Made by a program: the position numbers and the translations under genes
Origin: Verrucomicrobiota bacterium
Lineage (GTDB): Bacteria > Verrucomicrobiota > Kiritimatiellia > UBA8416 > JABMPJ01
Length of the DNA: 59,290 bases
NCBI GenBank assembly: GCA_018648805.1
Contig: JABGQM010000019.1
Coordinates: forward strand, 1 to 59,290
Reading direction: 5' to 3'
The notes under the pieces: model-generated
The model's database searches: none
What the model was told of the DNA's origin: nothing
The model's input: the letters and a program-made list of their open reading frames with translations, nothing else
Shown here: one piece after another, positions 1 to 8,968 of the stretch
Numbering within the stretch: the stretch's first letter is position 1
Layout of the letters: the number at the start of each line of letters is the position of its first letter

Positions 1-211
1 CTTCGCGGCGTAACCGCTCTGCGCAGAACGGGTGCCGAACAGGGGTGAATTGTCGTCAGCCTGCCGTCGGGGCCCGTCACGGCCGGCACCCATACGCCAG
101 CCGGCCAACATCTTGACCCTGGGGCCGGGTTTCTCGTATGGTTCACTCAGAAATCGGGCACGTCACTTGGCGTAGCAGTCCTGTTGTCCGGGAGTTCGGG
201 AAAGCAAACTC
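1..211. other. Left edge, no confident gene
   Basis: No gene can be supported here. A minus-strand frame starting with ATG at 111 stays open to the left edge (37 codons) but shows no recognisable motif, so it may be the start of a gene cut by the window or chance. CHASE2 proteins often carry a cyclase or kinase domain after their last membrane helices; no cyclase motif is visible here. Confidence 0.3.
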
Positions 212-1388
212 CTATTGGCTCACCGCCATGCTGAATAGAGCGACGAGAGAGAGGGTCAGATGCAGCAGCGTCACGGAGGCCACAATGAGCGCCAAGGTGT
301 GGGGCCGCGACAGACGATGGCTCCCGGTTGCGAATGCGTATACGGCGATAAACAGAATCGAGATCGCCATCCAATCCCGAATGTAGCGACCATGCAGGAT
401 GCTCTCTGCGGCCGATGCCAGGATCTCAACACCACCGGTGCGGGTCGACATGGACGTCACCGCACTATCCTCGTAGACGCCCGTAGCGAGGGCGCCGATC
501 AGCACGATCTTGCCCTTGAACGCTGCGCGCCCCAGTCTCGGCACCTCCCCCTTACCCTCGGACTGCCATGCCGCAATGACATCTGCAATCGGGTAACTGG
601 TATAGGTCCACTTGGACGGATGGAGTCGGAAGCAGCCATCGCGGTCCACGGGGATACGTCGATCCCCAAGCTGAACGCGACCCGCTCCGTCGTAACCGAT
701 ATCACCCAGGTCGATGTCGCGATACATCGCCGCCGCCGCCAGCGCGAGAGAGGGAAATGCCCGGCCCCGCACTTTGGCGACAGCCGCATGGCGTCGCGCG
801 ACCCCATCCACGTCCACCACCAGATTGACATGTCCGAGCGATCCACTGGCGTCCAGCAACCCCTTGAAGGGTGCCAGGACCGATGTGTAAGACCGTGAGG
901 GGTCCCACTCCGCAAAAGAGGGCCCGAGCTCGAAGCGGGCGAGCGCGTTCCAGTCGCCGCGATCCAGCGGCTGGTTATTCAGATGGACCGCACTGATCTG
1001 CCGGCCATACGCCTTCGCCGTCTCGACAAACAGGTTGTCGCTCTGCTGGTACTGCCAGTCGCCTTCAGGAAAAAAGAATATCAACCGCCACCACCTTGGC
1101 GTCCGAGCAATACTCCACCACAGAGGCCAATACCGCGCGCGGCCACGGCCAGCGCCCGACGGATGGTTCCAATCGCCGCAGACTCGACTCGTCGATCGCC
1201 ACCACCACAATCTCGGAAGAGATCGCATGCTGGCTCGACAGCATGCGCACACGCAAATCATACAGTCGCGTTTCGATCCAACCCAAGGGGGTCGTGTGCT
1301 GGCACAGTGCCACCAACAGGATCACCATTGATCCTGCCAGCAATCGCCATGTCTGTACCGTCACCTTGAAACGCATCCCACCCCTCAC
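212..1388 (-). pseudogene. CHASE2-domain sensor protein, frameshifted
   Basis: The reading is split over two frames. The N-terminal part (1388 to about 1070) has a membrane helix (LLAGSMVILLVALCQ) and the start of a CHASE2 domain (LYDLRVRML, VVVAIDESSL, WPWPRAV). The frame runs into a stop just after VVAVDILF. The domain continues in the next frame as PEGDW...QQSDN through FKGKIVLIG and TGGVEI, with two C-terminal helices (WMAISILFIAVYAFATG and LALIVASVTLLHLTLSLVALF). The switch falls on a run of six A (plus strand, 1070-1075), and removing one base restores the frame. CHASE2 is an extracytoplasmic sensory domain, usually followed by three helices and a cyclase, kinase or phosphatase; here the protein ends after two helices. 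A sequencing error cannot be excluded. Confidence 0.7.
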
Positions 1389-1496
1389 GTCTATGATGCC
1401 GCTACTCTATGCGGTCTGAAACGAAAGGTCAAACAGGTCACAGCCATTATTGTTTGTTCGGCCGGCCGGTGCCAGGTGTACCGCACGACTCTGTCG

Positions 1497-1524
1497 TTGC
1501 AGCCGCTATCGGCCGTGCTATAGT
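1497..1524 (+). promoter_or_regulatory. Candidate sigma70-type promoter of the metal transporter operon
   Basis: TTGCAG at 1497-1502 and TATAGT at 1519-1524 are separated by 16 bp and lie 45 bp before the ATG of the binding-protein gene. The site is in the divergent gap between this operon and the CHASE2 gene. No clear metalloregulator box was recognised beside it. Assigned by eye from consensus only. Confidence 0.4.
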
Positions 1525-1568
1525 CTTTTTCGTGCCCGAGAACATGCTGCGGGTGGGGAGATAGAACC

Positions 1569-2501
1569 ATGACTATGAGAACGACTGCAACGACAGCCCT
1601 GCGCACGTGCGTCGGGGTGGCGATCCTCGCACTGGGTGTGACAGCGTTTGCCGAGAGCGGCGCCAGGCCGCGCATCGTATGCTCGACCACGCAGACCGCC
1701 AACCTGGCGCTCCAGATCGTGGGCGATGACATGGAGGTGGTCTGTATCCTTGGCCCCGGCGTGAACCCGCACGTCTACCAGCCGGTCCCGGGCGACAGTC
1801 GCCTGGTGGAAACGGCCGCGCTATGTCTCCAGAACGGACTGCACCTCGAGGGCAAGAACTGGATGCAGACCCTCGCACGCGACAACGGCAACAAGCCCCT
1901 CGTGACCTGCACCGACGGGGTGCAACCCCTCGACCTCGAGTACGAGGGCCAGACGGTCAAGGACCCGCATGCGTGGTTCGACCCGCGCAACGCCGCAATC
2001 TACCTCAACAACATCCTCGCCGCCGTGATCAAGATCGATCCGGCCGGCGCGGCCCGCTACCGGTCGCGCACGGATCTCTATCTCCAGCAACTGCGCGCTC
2101 TGGATGCGTGGATTGTAAAGCAGGTCAGCCTGGTGCCGGTTGAGCGGCGTATTCTGGTGACGAGCCATGACGCCTTTAACTACTTCGCCGCGCGGTATGG
2201 CTTCAAGGTGCGCAGCCCGGTCGGGTGGTCGACCGGGAGCGAAATCGGCGGCGGGATGACCCCGGCGCGTCGACGGCTTGTGGTGCAGTCGGTGCGCGAT
2301 TTCAAGGTGCCCGCCATCTTTGTGGAGACCTCGGTCAACCCGAAGATGATCCGCCAGATCGCCGAAGAGGCGGGGGTGCGTGTCGGCGGTGAGCTCTACT
2401 CGGATGCCATGGGGGAAGCCGGGAGCGCGGGAGAGACCTATCTGGGCATGATGCGTGAGAATACACTCCAGGTGGTCACGGCCCTCGCGGGTACCCGCTA
2501 G
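1569..2501 (+). CDS. Zn/Mn/Fe ABC transporter substrate-binding protein (TroA/ZnuA family)
   Basis: This is a cluster A-I solute-binding protein that captures a divalent metal outside the inner membrane and delivers it to the permease encoded downstream. It has 310 residues, with a signal peptide at about 1-29 (hydrophobic GVAILALGVTAFAES). Metal ligands typical of the family are in place: H68 in NPHVYQP, H134 in DPHAWFD, H200 in SHDAFNYF and D279 in YSDAMG. Spacing matches TroA closely. The His-rich loop of classic ZnuA is absent, so the choice between Zn, Mn and Fe is open. The ATG follows GGGGAG at a good distance. It is the first gene of a four-gene operon. Confidence 0.93.
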   Translation: MTMRTTATTALRTCVGVAILALGVTAFAESGARPRIVCSTTQTANLALQIVGDDMEVVCILGPGVNPHVYQPVPGDSRLVETAALCLQNGLHLEGKNWMQTLARDNGNKPLVTCTDGVQPLDLEYEGQTVKDPHAWFDPRNAAIYLNNILAAVIKIDPAGAARYRSRTDLYLQQLRALDAWIVKQVSLVPVERRILVTSHDAFNYFAARYGFKVRSPVGWSTGSEIGGGMTPARRRLVVQSVRDFKVPAIFVETSVNPKMIRQIAEEAGVRVGGELYSDAMGEAGSAGETYLGMMRENTLQVVTALAGTR

Positions 2502-2517
2502 AGCAGGGAAATTTCGT

Positions 2518-3069
2518 ATGGCCCGATTTGTCAGTTGTCTGCTCGTCAGCGCCATCCTGCTCGGCGGCGTGGGGGTGTGCCAGTACGCCCTTACGCAGCG
2601 TGTTGAGATCAGCATCAGCAATGCGCCGGACACCCACGGCCATAGCGAGACGGGGACGACCGACCAGGCAGCGACACCCTATGACCTGGCACTGACACTC
2701 GGGTTTACGGCCGGCGACGATCCATTCGCCGTGCGCACGTCGGGCGATGGGACGGCCCCGCGTTTGACCCTTCGCCATGGCGCCCGTGACCTCTATGTCA
2801 CGACAGACGAACTGGTCCGCGGCCGCACAATCAGTGTGACCAACCTGGCGTTCAGCGGCGATGCCGTGACACTGTTTGTCGAGGCCGTACCGGGACCGGA
2901 AGACGCGCGCAACCCCTGTCCACTGCGCCTGCAGCTCTCGCGTGACGGCGTCGCCTGTGGAGGCGCCACGCTGTGGTCCGAGGGCGACGGCGCGCGCCTC
3001 TCGGGCGAGGTGCACCTCAGCCTGGCGCCACGCCTGGAGTCGCTCGACCGCGGGTTGGGAGAACGATGA
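2518..3069 (+). CDS. Uncharacterised exported or membrane-anchored protein in the metal transporter operon
   Basis: A protein of 183 residues from the ATG at 2518, which follows GCAGGGA by a short gap; a longer frame back to 2455 overlaps the previous gene and is less likely. Residues 1-28 form a signal peptide or anchor (hydrophobic VSCLLVSAILLGGVGVC). The rest looks like a small beta-rich extracytoplasmic domain, with one short His-containing stretch (DTHGHSE) that could touch metal. I do not recognise the family. It lies 16 bp after the binding-protein gene and 102 bp before the ATPase, so a role in periplasmic metal handling is a guess from context only. Confidence 0.75.
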   Translation: MARFVSCLLVSAILLGGVGVCQYALTQRVEISISNAPDTHGHSETGTTDQAATPYDLALTLGFTAGDDPFAVRTSGDGTAPRLTLRHGARDLYVTTDELVRGRTISVTNLAFSGDAVTLFVEAVPGPEDARNPCPLRLQLSRDGVACGGATLWSEGDGARLSGEVHLSLAPRLESLDRGLGER

Positions 3070-3107
3070 GGGGGAAGTGGTCACTGATCAGTGCTGTGCG
3101 GAGTAGA

Positions 3108-3135
3108 CTGCTCACTGCTCACTGGTCACTGCTCA
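3108..3135. repeat. Heptamer array, CTGCTCA x4 (H7)
   Basis: Four head-to-tail 7-bp units (CTGCTCA, CTGCTCA, CTGGTCA, CTGCTCA) lie in the 102-bp gap between the orphan exported protein and the ATPase gene. A related half unit (GGTCACTGATCAGTG) stands just upstream at 3079-3093 and is itself partly palindromic. It is the first of several heptamer arrays in the window. Confidence 0.8.
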
Positions 3136-3171
3136 CTTTCCCAGCGGGGTATTGAGATATGGATTTGTGAC

Positions 3172-3927
3172 ATGCCTGGAAGCAATATAGCCATTAAGAT
3201 CGAACACCTAACCGTGTCCTACCAGGCCAAAGCTGTGCTGGTCGACGTCTCGCTCGACATTCCGCGCGGCTCGGTCGTCGGCATCCTGGGCCCCAACGGC
3301 GCGGGTAAATCCACGATCATAAAGTCGGTCATGGGGTTTGTGCCGCGCGATTTCGGAACCGTGGAAGTGTTCGGACAGCCGGTCGCCCACGCGCGCGGCC
3401 TGGTGGCCTACGTTCCGCAGCGCGGCCAGATCGACTGGACGTTCCCCGTGACGGTACGCGACGTGGTCACGATGGGGCGTTATGGCCATCGGCGCTGGTA
3501 CCAGTCGATTCGCGCTGAGGACCGCGACAAGGTGAACCACTCCCTGGAGGCCGTCCGCATGACCGAGTTCTCAGATCGTCAGATCGGGCAACTCAGTGGA
3601 GGGCAGCAGCAGCGCGTCTTTATGGCACGCGCGTTGGCACAGGAGTCGGATATTCTCCTGCTCGACGAGCCGTTTGCGGGAGTCGATGCCGCCACCGAGC
3701 GGGCCATTGCCGGACTGCTGGCCGGGGCCCGCGAAGAGAATAAGACCGTGGTGGTGGTCCATCACGACCTTGAAACCGCCGCCGAGTTCTTTGATCGCGT
3801 GGTGCTGCTCAATCGCCGCGTGTATGCCTATGGGCCGCCGCGGGAGGTGTTAGATCCCGACCTGCTGTCCGAGGTCTATGGCGGCAAGCTGCGAGCGGTA
3901 AGCTGGGCAGAGGAGGACAAGGCATGA
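3172..3927 (+). CDS. Metal ABC transporter ATP-binding protein (ZnuC/TroB family)
   Basis: ATPase subunit that powers metal uptake, 251 residues from the ATG at 3172. The longer open frame back to 3091 reads through the heptamer array and is rejected. Visible motifs are Walker A (GPNGAGKST), a Q-loop region (YVPQRGQIDW, typical of manganese/zinc importers), the ABC signature LSGGQQQR, Walker B with catalytic Glu (ILLLDEPF) and the switch His (VVVHHDLE). The last bases overlap the permease start (ATGA at 3924-3927), which implies translational coupling. Confidence 0.95.
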   Translation: MPGSNIAIKIEHLTVSYQAKAVLVDVSLDIPRGSVVGILGPNGAGKSTIIKSVMGFVPRDFGTVEVFGQPVAHARGLVAYVPQRGQIDWTFPVTVRDVVTMGRYGHRRWYQSIRAEDRDKVNHSLEAVRMTEFSDRQIGQLSGGQQQRVFMARALAQESDILLLDEPFAGVDAATERAIAGLLAGAREENKTVVVVHHDLETAAEFFDRVVLLNRRVYAYGPPREVLDPDLLSEVYGGKLRAVSWAEEDKA

Positions 3928-5207
3928 GCGCCTGGCTGTTCAATGTTTTCGCTGAGCCGTGGACCCACGCCTATTTCGTGAAGGGCGTCCTCGGCGGCTC
4001 GATCATCGCCGTGGCGTGTGCGGTGCTGGGGTGCTACATCATTCTGCGCAAGATGGCGTTCATCGGCGACGCGATGAGTCACGCCCTGCTGCCCGGCGTG
4101 GGCATCGGGTACCTCATCATGAACGCGCTCTTCGCCGGTGGATTCACGGCGGGCGGCCTTCTGCTGGGGGCGTTGATCGCCGCCCTGCTCACCTCGCTCT
4201 GTATCAGCTTTTTGAGCAACGTGGACCGCATCGCCGAGGATACGGCCATCGGCATCATCTACACCGGTCTCTTTGCGGCGGGCGTCGTGATCCTGACGCG
4301 ATTCCAACAGTATATCAACATCGACCTCAACCACTTCTTCCAGGGCGATATCTATGGCGTGTCGTGGCCGGACCTGTGGCTGAGTGCCGGGGTGGCCGCG
4401 GTGGTGCTCTCGATCATCATCATGTTCTACCGGCACCTCACCATCGTCAGCTTCGACCCCACCATGGCGGCCTCGATCGGGTTGCCGACACGCGGCATCC
4501 ATATTCTGCTGACGATCATGATTGCCCTGGTCTGTGTGGCCGGCATTTCGATGGTCGGGGTGATCATGATTGTCGGACTGCTCATCACCCCGGCGGCATT
4601 GGCCTACATGCTGACCGACCGCCTGCCGCGCATGATGGGGTTGGCCGCCTTGATGGGCGTGCTGTCGGTCATCCTGGGGCTCTACTTCTCTGAGTGGGTC
4701 AACGCCTCGGGGGGCGGGTCGATCATGTTCATGGGCTTTCTGCTGTTCATCGTGGGGCTGATCTTTGCGCCGCGCTATGGGTTGCTGGCCGCCTGGCTGC
4801 GCCGCCGTCGGCTGGTGCCGCAGGCAGATCTTGAGGATGTGCTGCGGTCGGCCCACGAAGGGTGTGTTCTGCTTGAGGATGTGACCCCGTTCGACCTGCA
4901 GCGCGTCCGCAAGGCCGCTCGGCAGATGGCCCGCGAAGGGCTGCTCGAGTCGGAACCGCTGCGCAGGGGGCGCGTCTGCCTGACGGAGAAGGGCCGCGAC
5001 GAGGCGGCCCATATCATGCGGTCACACCAGCTCTGGGAAGGCCACCTGATTCATTCGGGCATGTCGGTGGAAGCCGCGCACGAAGCCGCCCTGGAGCTCG
5101 AGCACCTGCATTATCGCGATGTGCTGATCGATTTCGATGCCGAGTTGGAGCATCCCGTCGCGGATGTCGACGGCAAGCCTATCCCGCCAGCCAGCTCCGA
5201 CGGATAA
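3924..5207 (+). CDS. Metal ABC permease fused to a DtxR/MntR-type repressor domain
   Basis: A protein of 427 residues with two parts. Residues 1-290 are an ABC-3 family permease with about eight or nine membrane helices and the family signature around DAMSHALLPGVGIGYL. Residues 310-427 read as a metal-dependent repressor: a winged-helix part (VTPFDLQRVRKAARQMAREG, then LTEKGRDEAAHI) followed by the dimerisation and metal-binding part (HQLWEGHL, ALELEHLH, HPVADVDGKPIP). The last motif corresponds to the HP..D..G.PIP signature of DtxR/MntR. Chlamydia YtgCR has the same fusion, and its repressor part is released by proteolysis. Whether this protein is cleaved is unknown. The window shows no separate DtxR gene. 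Confidence 0.93.
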   Translation: MSAWLFNVFAEPWTHAYFVKGVLGGSIIAVACAVLGCYIILRKMAFIGDAMSHALLPGVGIGYLIMNALFAGGFTAGGLLLGALIAALLTSLCISFLSNVDRIAEDTAIGIIYTGLFAAGVVILTRFQQYINIDLNHFFQGDIYGVSWPDLWLSAGVAAVVLSIIIMFYRHLTIVSFDPTMAASIGLPTRGIHILLTIMIALVCVAGISMVGVIMIVGLLITPAALAYMLTDRLPRMMGLAALMGVLSVILGLYFSEWVNASGGGSIMFMGFLLFIVGLIFAPRYGLLAAWLRRRRLVPQADLEDVLRSAHEGCVLLEDVTPFDLQRVRKAARQMAREGLLESEPLRRGRVCLTEKGRDEAAHIMRSHQLWEGHLIHSGMSVEAAHEAALELEHLHYRDVLIDFDAELEHPVADVDGKPIPPASSDG

Positions 5208-5509
5208 TCTGATTTTCTGTCTGCGAGGCATAGATATCGGTGCCGTTGAGTCGCTTGGGGATGAATCTGAATGGCGCTGGTCTAAGGAGGCCCGCATTAT
5301 CCTGCATCGTGACCTTTGTCGTGAACTACCTCGACTCAACTACATCGTGACCTTTGTCGTGTACTGAATCGAGACCCTGAAATGGGGCCCTTTCGAACTA
5401 GTTGACGACAAAGTTCACGGGATAGTTAGTTCCGGTATAGTTAACGACGACGTTCACGGAATAGTTGGGGGAAGGGCCTAAACGAGTGCCATTCGGGACA
5501 GGCCGCCAA
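5208..5509. repeat. Intergenic region with two direct-repeat pairs
   Basis: This convergent gap between the metal operon and rlmN has no gene. It holds an exact 19-bp direct repeat (core ATCGTGACCTTTGTCGTG) at 5305-5323 and 5343-5361. A 27-bp direct repeat with 23 matches (core ACGTTCACGG or AAGTTCACGG) lies at 5401-5427 and 5440-5466. The two families share TTTGTCGTGAAC in opposite orientation, so the transcript could fold and terminate both operons. A similar GACAAAG unit recurs inside the gene at 46623-48830. Confidence 0.7.
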
Positions 5510-6550
5510 TCACTCACTCGACTTCTCACCGGCGGCGGTGGTCGACAGCAGGCCGCAGGCCGCATAGATATCCACGCCACGCGAGGCGCGAACGGTGGTC
5601 AGGACACCTTTACGGTTCAGGAAATCCTTGAACCGTTGCATGGTGTCTTCGTCGGTGCGGGCCAGGGCGGTGCCGGGAATGGGGTGGAAACGGATCAGGT
5701 TGATGCGACAGACGATCCCGGCCAGCAGTCGGATGAGTTCGCGCGCGTGCCGCGCACTGTCGTTCAGCCCCCCAAACACGATATACTCAAACGAAACGCG
5801 TCGCTGTCCGCTGAAGTCCCACTCCCGCAGCGCATCAATGACCTCCTCCAGGGGATGGGCGTTCTGCACCGGCATGAGCTCTTGGCGCTCCTCGGGGAAG
5901 GGCGTGTGCAGGCTGATCGCGAGGTGGGCCTCACACTCCTTCAGGAAGCGTGTCACGCCGGGGAGGATCCCGATCGTGGAGACAGTGATGCGACGGGGGC
6001 TCATCGCGGCCCCCCAGTCAGAAGTCAGGATCTCGATGCTCTTGAGCACTTCGTCCAGGTTATCCAGCGGCTCGCCCATTCCCATGTAGACGATGTTCGT
6101 GATGCCATCCTCGTGCTCGGGAATGCTCCAGACCTGATTGAGGATCTCCCCCGCCGTGAGCTGTCCCTGGAAGCCCTGTTTACCGGTCATACAGAAGACG
6201 CAGCCCATCTTGCAGCCGACCTGGGATGAGACACAGACGGTTTTGCGGGTCTCGGTCGGGATCATGGCCGTCTCGATGAACTGACCATGCGCCGTGGCGA
6301 AGAGGTACTTGCGGGTCCCGTCTTTGCTCGTGCAACTCTCCTGCGGGGGGGTGCGACCGATGACATGGTGCTCATTGAGCAGCGCGCGGGCCTGCTTTGA
6401 GAGATTCGACATATCATCGATCGACTCTATCTTCTTGCTATAGAGCCAGTCAGCGATCTGCCGCGCCGTGTAGCCCGGCAGGCCATAGGCCGCGACACAG
6501 GTCTGCAGCTCGCCCAGTGTCATTCCGAAAAGTGGTGTCTGTGTATCCAT
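5510..6550 (-). CDS. rlmN: Dual-specificity RNA methyltransferase RlmN
   Basis: Radical SAM enzyme that methylates C2 of A2503 in 23S rRNA and A37 in some tRNAs. It has 346 residues, normal for the family. The 4Fe-4S motif is C113-C117-C120 (GCKMGCVFC), preceded by the conserved CVSSQVG. The methyl-carrying cysteine is C332 in DIYAACGLL. MGMGEPLDN (SAM region) and the RFHPIPGT motif are also present. The ATG at 6550 follows a purine-rich stretch. It appears monocistronic, between two repeat-filled gaps. Confidence 0.97.
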   Translation of the reverse strand: MDTQTPLFGMTLGELQTCVAAYGLPGYTARQIADWLYSKKIESIDDMSNLSKQARALLNEHHVIGRTPPQESCTSKDGTRKYLFATAHGQFIETAMIPTETRKTVCVSSQVGCKMGCVFCMTGKQGFQGQLTAGEILNQVWSIPEHEDGITNIVYMGMGEPLDNLDEVLKSIEILTSDWGAAMSPRRITVSTIGILPGVTRFLKECEAHLAISLHTPFPEERQELMPVQNAHPLEEVIDALREWDFSGQRRVSFEYIVFGGLNDSARHARELIRLLAGIVCRINLIRFHPIPGTALARTDEDTMQRFKDFLNRKGVLTTVRASRGVDIYAACGLLSTTAAGEKSSE

Positions 6551-6624
6551 AGGAGCCGCCTCGTCGTGGTTTCAAAAGTGGATTGCGGTAAAGATGTTGC
6601 CGAAGGGAATCCCGCAACCGCCCA

Positions 6625-6686
6625 GAGATTACGGCGAAAGATCAGATAACCCAAGCACAGAAGCCTTAATCTTTCGCCCTGATCTC
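6625..6686. repeat. K13 hairpin (degenerate GATTAGGGCGAAA arms)
   Basis: A left arm (GATTACGGCGAAAGATCAG) and a right arm (CCTTAATCTTTCGCCCTGAT) are inverted around AACCCAAGCACAGAAG. The same spacer core CCCAAGCAC recurs at 21730 and 25214. The element sits upstream of rlmN and downstream of the PATR gene on the minus strand, so it could act as a terminator for the latter. Confidence 0.7.
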
Positions 6687-6700
6687 CTGGGATCTTCATC

Positions 6701-6832
6701 CTGTAGCCCGCGCTCGCCGAGCGCGAGGCCGGATACTCGAGAACACCACTCCACCACAGAGCCAGCCTCGCTCTCCCCGCCAAGGCGAGGCAAGCGGCGA
6801 GTTTACCCCGCTCCGCGGGGAGTGGGCTACAG
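6701..6832. repeat. Paired P elements, second arm with an inserted GC-rich hairpin
   Basis: The first arm at 6701-6730 begins CTGTAGCCCG and ends GAGCGCGAGGCC. The inverted second arm at 6762-6832 ends GTGGGCTACAG. Between its halves lies an extra stretch (CCCCGCCAAGG...CCGCTCCGCGG), related to the nested insert in the copy at 18613-18721. The gap 6551-6859 holds no gene, only this and the K13 hairpin. Confidence 0.8.
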
Positions 6833-6859
6833 GCAGCGCACGTACCGTGCGATTGGGCC

Positions 6860-8968
6860 CTACCTGATCGTCATAAGCGTGCTGGAGGGCGGCGGGATCA
6901 GAGTAATGGTGGTGGGTGAACTGGCAGTGGGCGTATACTCGATCTCCCAGCCGCTCGGCGGGTCGTTCAAGAAGGGTCCCGAGATCGTCCCGCCACCGGT
7001 GGCGTCAACGATCACGTACTCTGACGCGCTGGCGCCGCTCGGGTTGACATTGAGCGTGAGCGCCAAGATGTCCAGATCACCGCCGGTCATGACAATCTGG
7101 TCGAATGTAGACCCGCTGATGTTAAAGGTCAGGGCGCCGGTTCCCTCGACCGTGCCACCCGAAATGTCCATCGCGGAGCCACCGAGCGATCCGCTGATAA
7201 TCAGCGTGCCGCCCGACACCTGGGTGCCGCCGGTGTAGGTGTTTGTGCCGGAGAGTTCCAGCCCGGCACCCGGTTCGACGGCGTCAAAGATCAGGCCCCC
7301 GTTCTGCATCGCAGAGCTGACCAGAAGGTCGGAGGTCTGGGTGCCGTCGCGAACCGAGAAGGTCTGCGTGGCGCCGTTGAGGTCCAGGAAGCCGGCGAAG
7401 ATCCCGCCGTTTCCGTTGTTGTGGTCGTCGCAGAACACGCCGTTGGTCAACGTCAGCGTGCCGGTGCCGGCGGCGTCGGCGACTTGGCCGCGTGCCCCGC
7501 CGTTGTTGCTGCCCAGGGACAACAAGCCGAGGGTCGCATCGTAACCGTTCAGATCCAACGTGGATACACCCGACGAGTCCACCGTGAGCGGGATTCCGCT
7601 CGGAAGGGCCGTGCTCGAGCCCAGGATGACCGTGGTAGCATAACTCGGCAGACCAATCCTTGTTGGGCCGGAATAAGAAGAGCCGCTGCCGCTGAGCGTA
7701 AGGGTTCCCCCTCGTATCAAAAGGCTCGATATATTCCCGCCTGCAGCAGACACGGGACCAGCGTAGTTGAGGGTCCCGCTCACATACCACGTCATGGCGA
7801 TGTCGCCGGCGTAGCTGACGGTGCCGCCACCGCCCCCGGCGGTCCCTGTCAGCAGTCCACCCAGCGAGCCGGCACCGGACGCGGCGTCGCTGAAATTCCC
7901 ACTTCCTCCGACTTCGATTTCCAACGCGGTGCCATCAGCGAAGGCGACATGGCCCGTGGGGGGCATCGCGTCGGCGCGCTGGTAATACATGATCCCTTCG
8001 CTAACGGTGGTGCCGCCGTCATAGGTGTTGGCGGCGGAGAGGATGAGCCTGCCGACACCGGTCTTGGTGAGGCTGGCGGGATTGACAGCGTCGCTGTTGC
8101 TGATCTCGCTGATGATCTGGGCATAGCCGTCGGTCTTGCCCGCGTGGTCCTTGTTGACTGCGATGGTGCGCGGGGCACCGTTGAGGTCGAGCTTGTTCCT
8201 CCATGTCAATTTGCCGTTGGTGTTGGCCCAGGGCGTCTGGAGCACCAGCGTGGAGGGATTGAAAAGCGGGCCGCCCCACTGCACTACGAAGCTGTCGCTG
8301 TTATTGAACTTAATGGTCGATCCAGTGGCGCCCTGGCCACAGAACCCGCTCTCGCCGCCGGGGACTTGGACCTGGCCTGCGCCCAAGCCTAGAGTGCGGC
8401 TCATGGTTTCCCCCCAGTAACCTACAAGGACGCCGCCGTTGATGTTCAGATTCCCGCTGCCCAGACTATTGAACTGGTAATCCAACAGCTCGCCGCCGCT
8501 GATGACCGTGTCCCCGGACTGGGTATGACTATTGCTGTTCCCGAGTCTGGTCCGATTCGGACTGTTGACGGTGAGACCACCGCTGCCGGTGATGTCCGTG
8601 TTGATCGTCAGCTCGCCGGCTCCCGCACCCACCGTGATGCCCCCACTCTGACTCAGAGAGCCACCGCTGAGCGTGTAGGCACCGGTGAAGTTGTCAACCG
8701 TTACAGAGCCCGCCGTGACCGCACCAAGGGTGATCGCGCCGCCTACCCCGCTGTTGCCGATCGTCGCATTGTCGGGGTTCGAATTGCTCCAATCAACATT
8801 GGCACCGCCATTCCACCACTCGCCTGCTCCGAGCCACGTGCCGGCACCGTCAGAAGATCCACCGCCGCCGGGATCCCACGTCAGGTCTGCCGCCCCTGCC
8901 GTCCCCACCACCATCGCAATCGCAATCGCGATCGTGACCACTGATGTTGCCCATTGTATCCTGTCCAC
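6860..8968 (-). CDS. Secreted autotransporter-associated beta-strand repeat (PATR) protein
   Basis: 702 residues from a GTG at 8968, chosen because GGGAGGGAC precedes it and because the peptide then matches the signal peptides of its paralogs (DRIQWATSVVTIAIAIAM). The signal peptide covers about 1-26. The mature part is Gly/Ser/Thr-rich beta-helix sequence with PATR units such as NTYDGGTTVSEG and NTYTGGTQVSGG. Proteins with these repeats are usually surface-exposed or secreted. There is no C-terminal autotransporter barrel; the protein ends PPPSSTLMTIR, a tail shared with the paralog at 56645. The function is unknown. Confidence 0.85.
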   Translation of the reverse strand: MDRIQWATSVVTIAIAIAMVVGTAGAADLTWDPGGGGSSDGAGTWLGAGEWWNGGANVDWSNSNPDNATIGNSGVGGAITLGAVTAGSVTVDNFTGAYTLSGGSLSQSGGITVGAGAGELTINTDITGSGGLTVNSPNRTRLGNSNSHTQSGDTVISGGELLDYQFNSLGSGNLNINGGVLVGYWGETMSRTLGLGAGQVQVPGGESGFCGQGATGSTIKFNNSDSFVVQWGGPLFNPSTLVLQTPWANTNGKLTWRNKLDLNGAPRTIAVNKDHAGKTDGYAQIISEISNSDAVNPASLTKTGVGRLILSAANTYDGGTTVSEGIMYYQRADAMPPTGHVAFADGTALEIEVGGSGNFSDAASGAGSLGGLLTGTAGGGGGTVSYAGDIAMTWYVSGTLNYAGPVSAAGGNISSLLIRGGTLTLSGSGSSYSGPTRIGLPSYATTVILGSSTALPSGIPLTVDSSGVSTLDLNGYDATLGLLSLGSNNGGARGQVADAAGTGTLTLTNGVFCDDHNNGNGGIFAGFLDLNGATQTFSVRDGTQTSDLLVSSAMQNGGLIFDAVEPGAGLELSGTNTYTGGTQVSGGTLIISGSLGGSAMDISGGTVEGTGALTFNISGSTFDQIVMTGGDLDILALTLNVNPSGASASEYVIVDATGGGTISGPFLNDPPSGWEIEYTPTASSPTTITLIPPPSSTLMTIR

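Noticed and set aside
3876..5012. A 378-codon minus-strand frame rich in His, Asp and Gln
   Set aside because: Opposite the permease gene; composition typical of a shadow of membrane-protein codons.
7421..8392. A 323-codon plus-strand frame
   Set aside because: Antisense shadow of the PATR gene at 6860; no domain.
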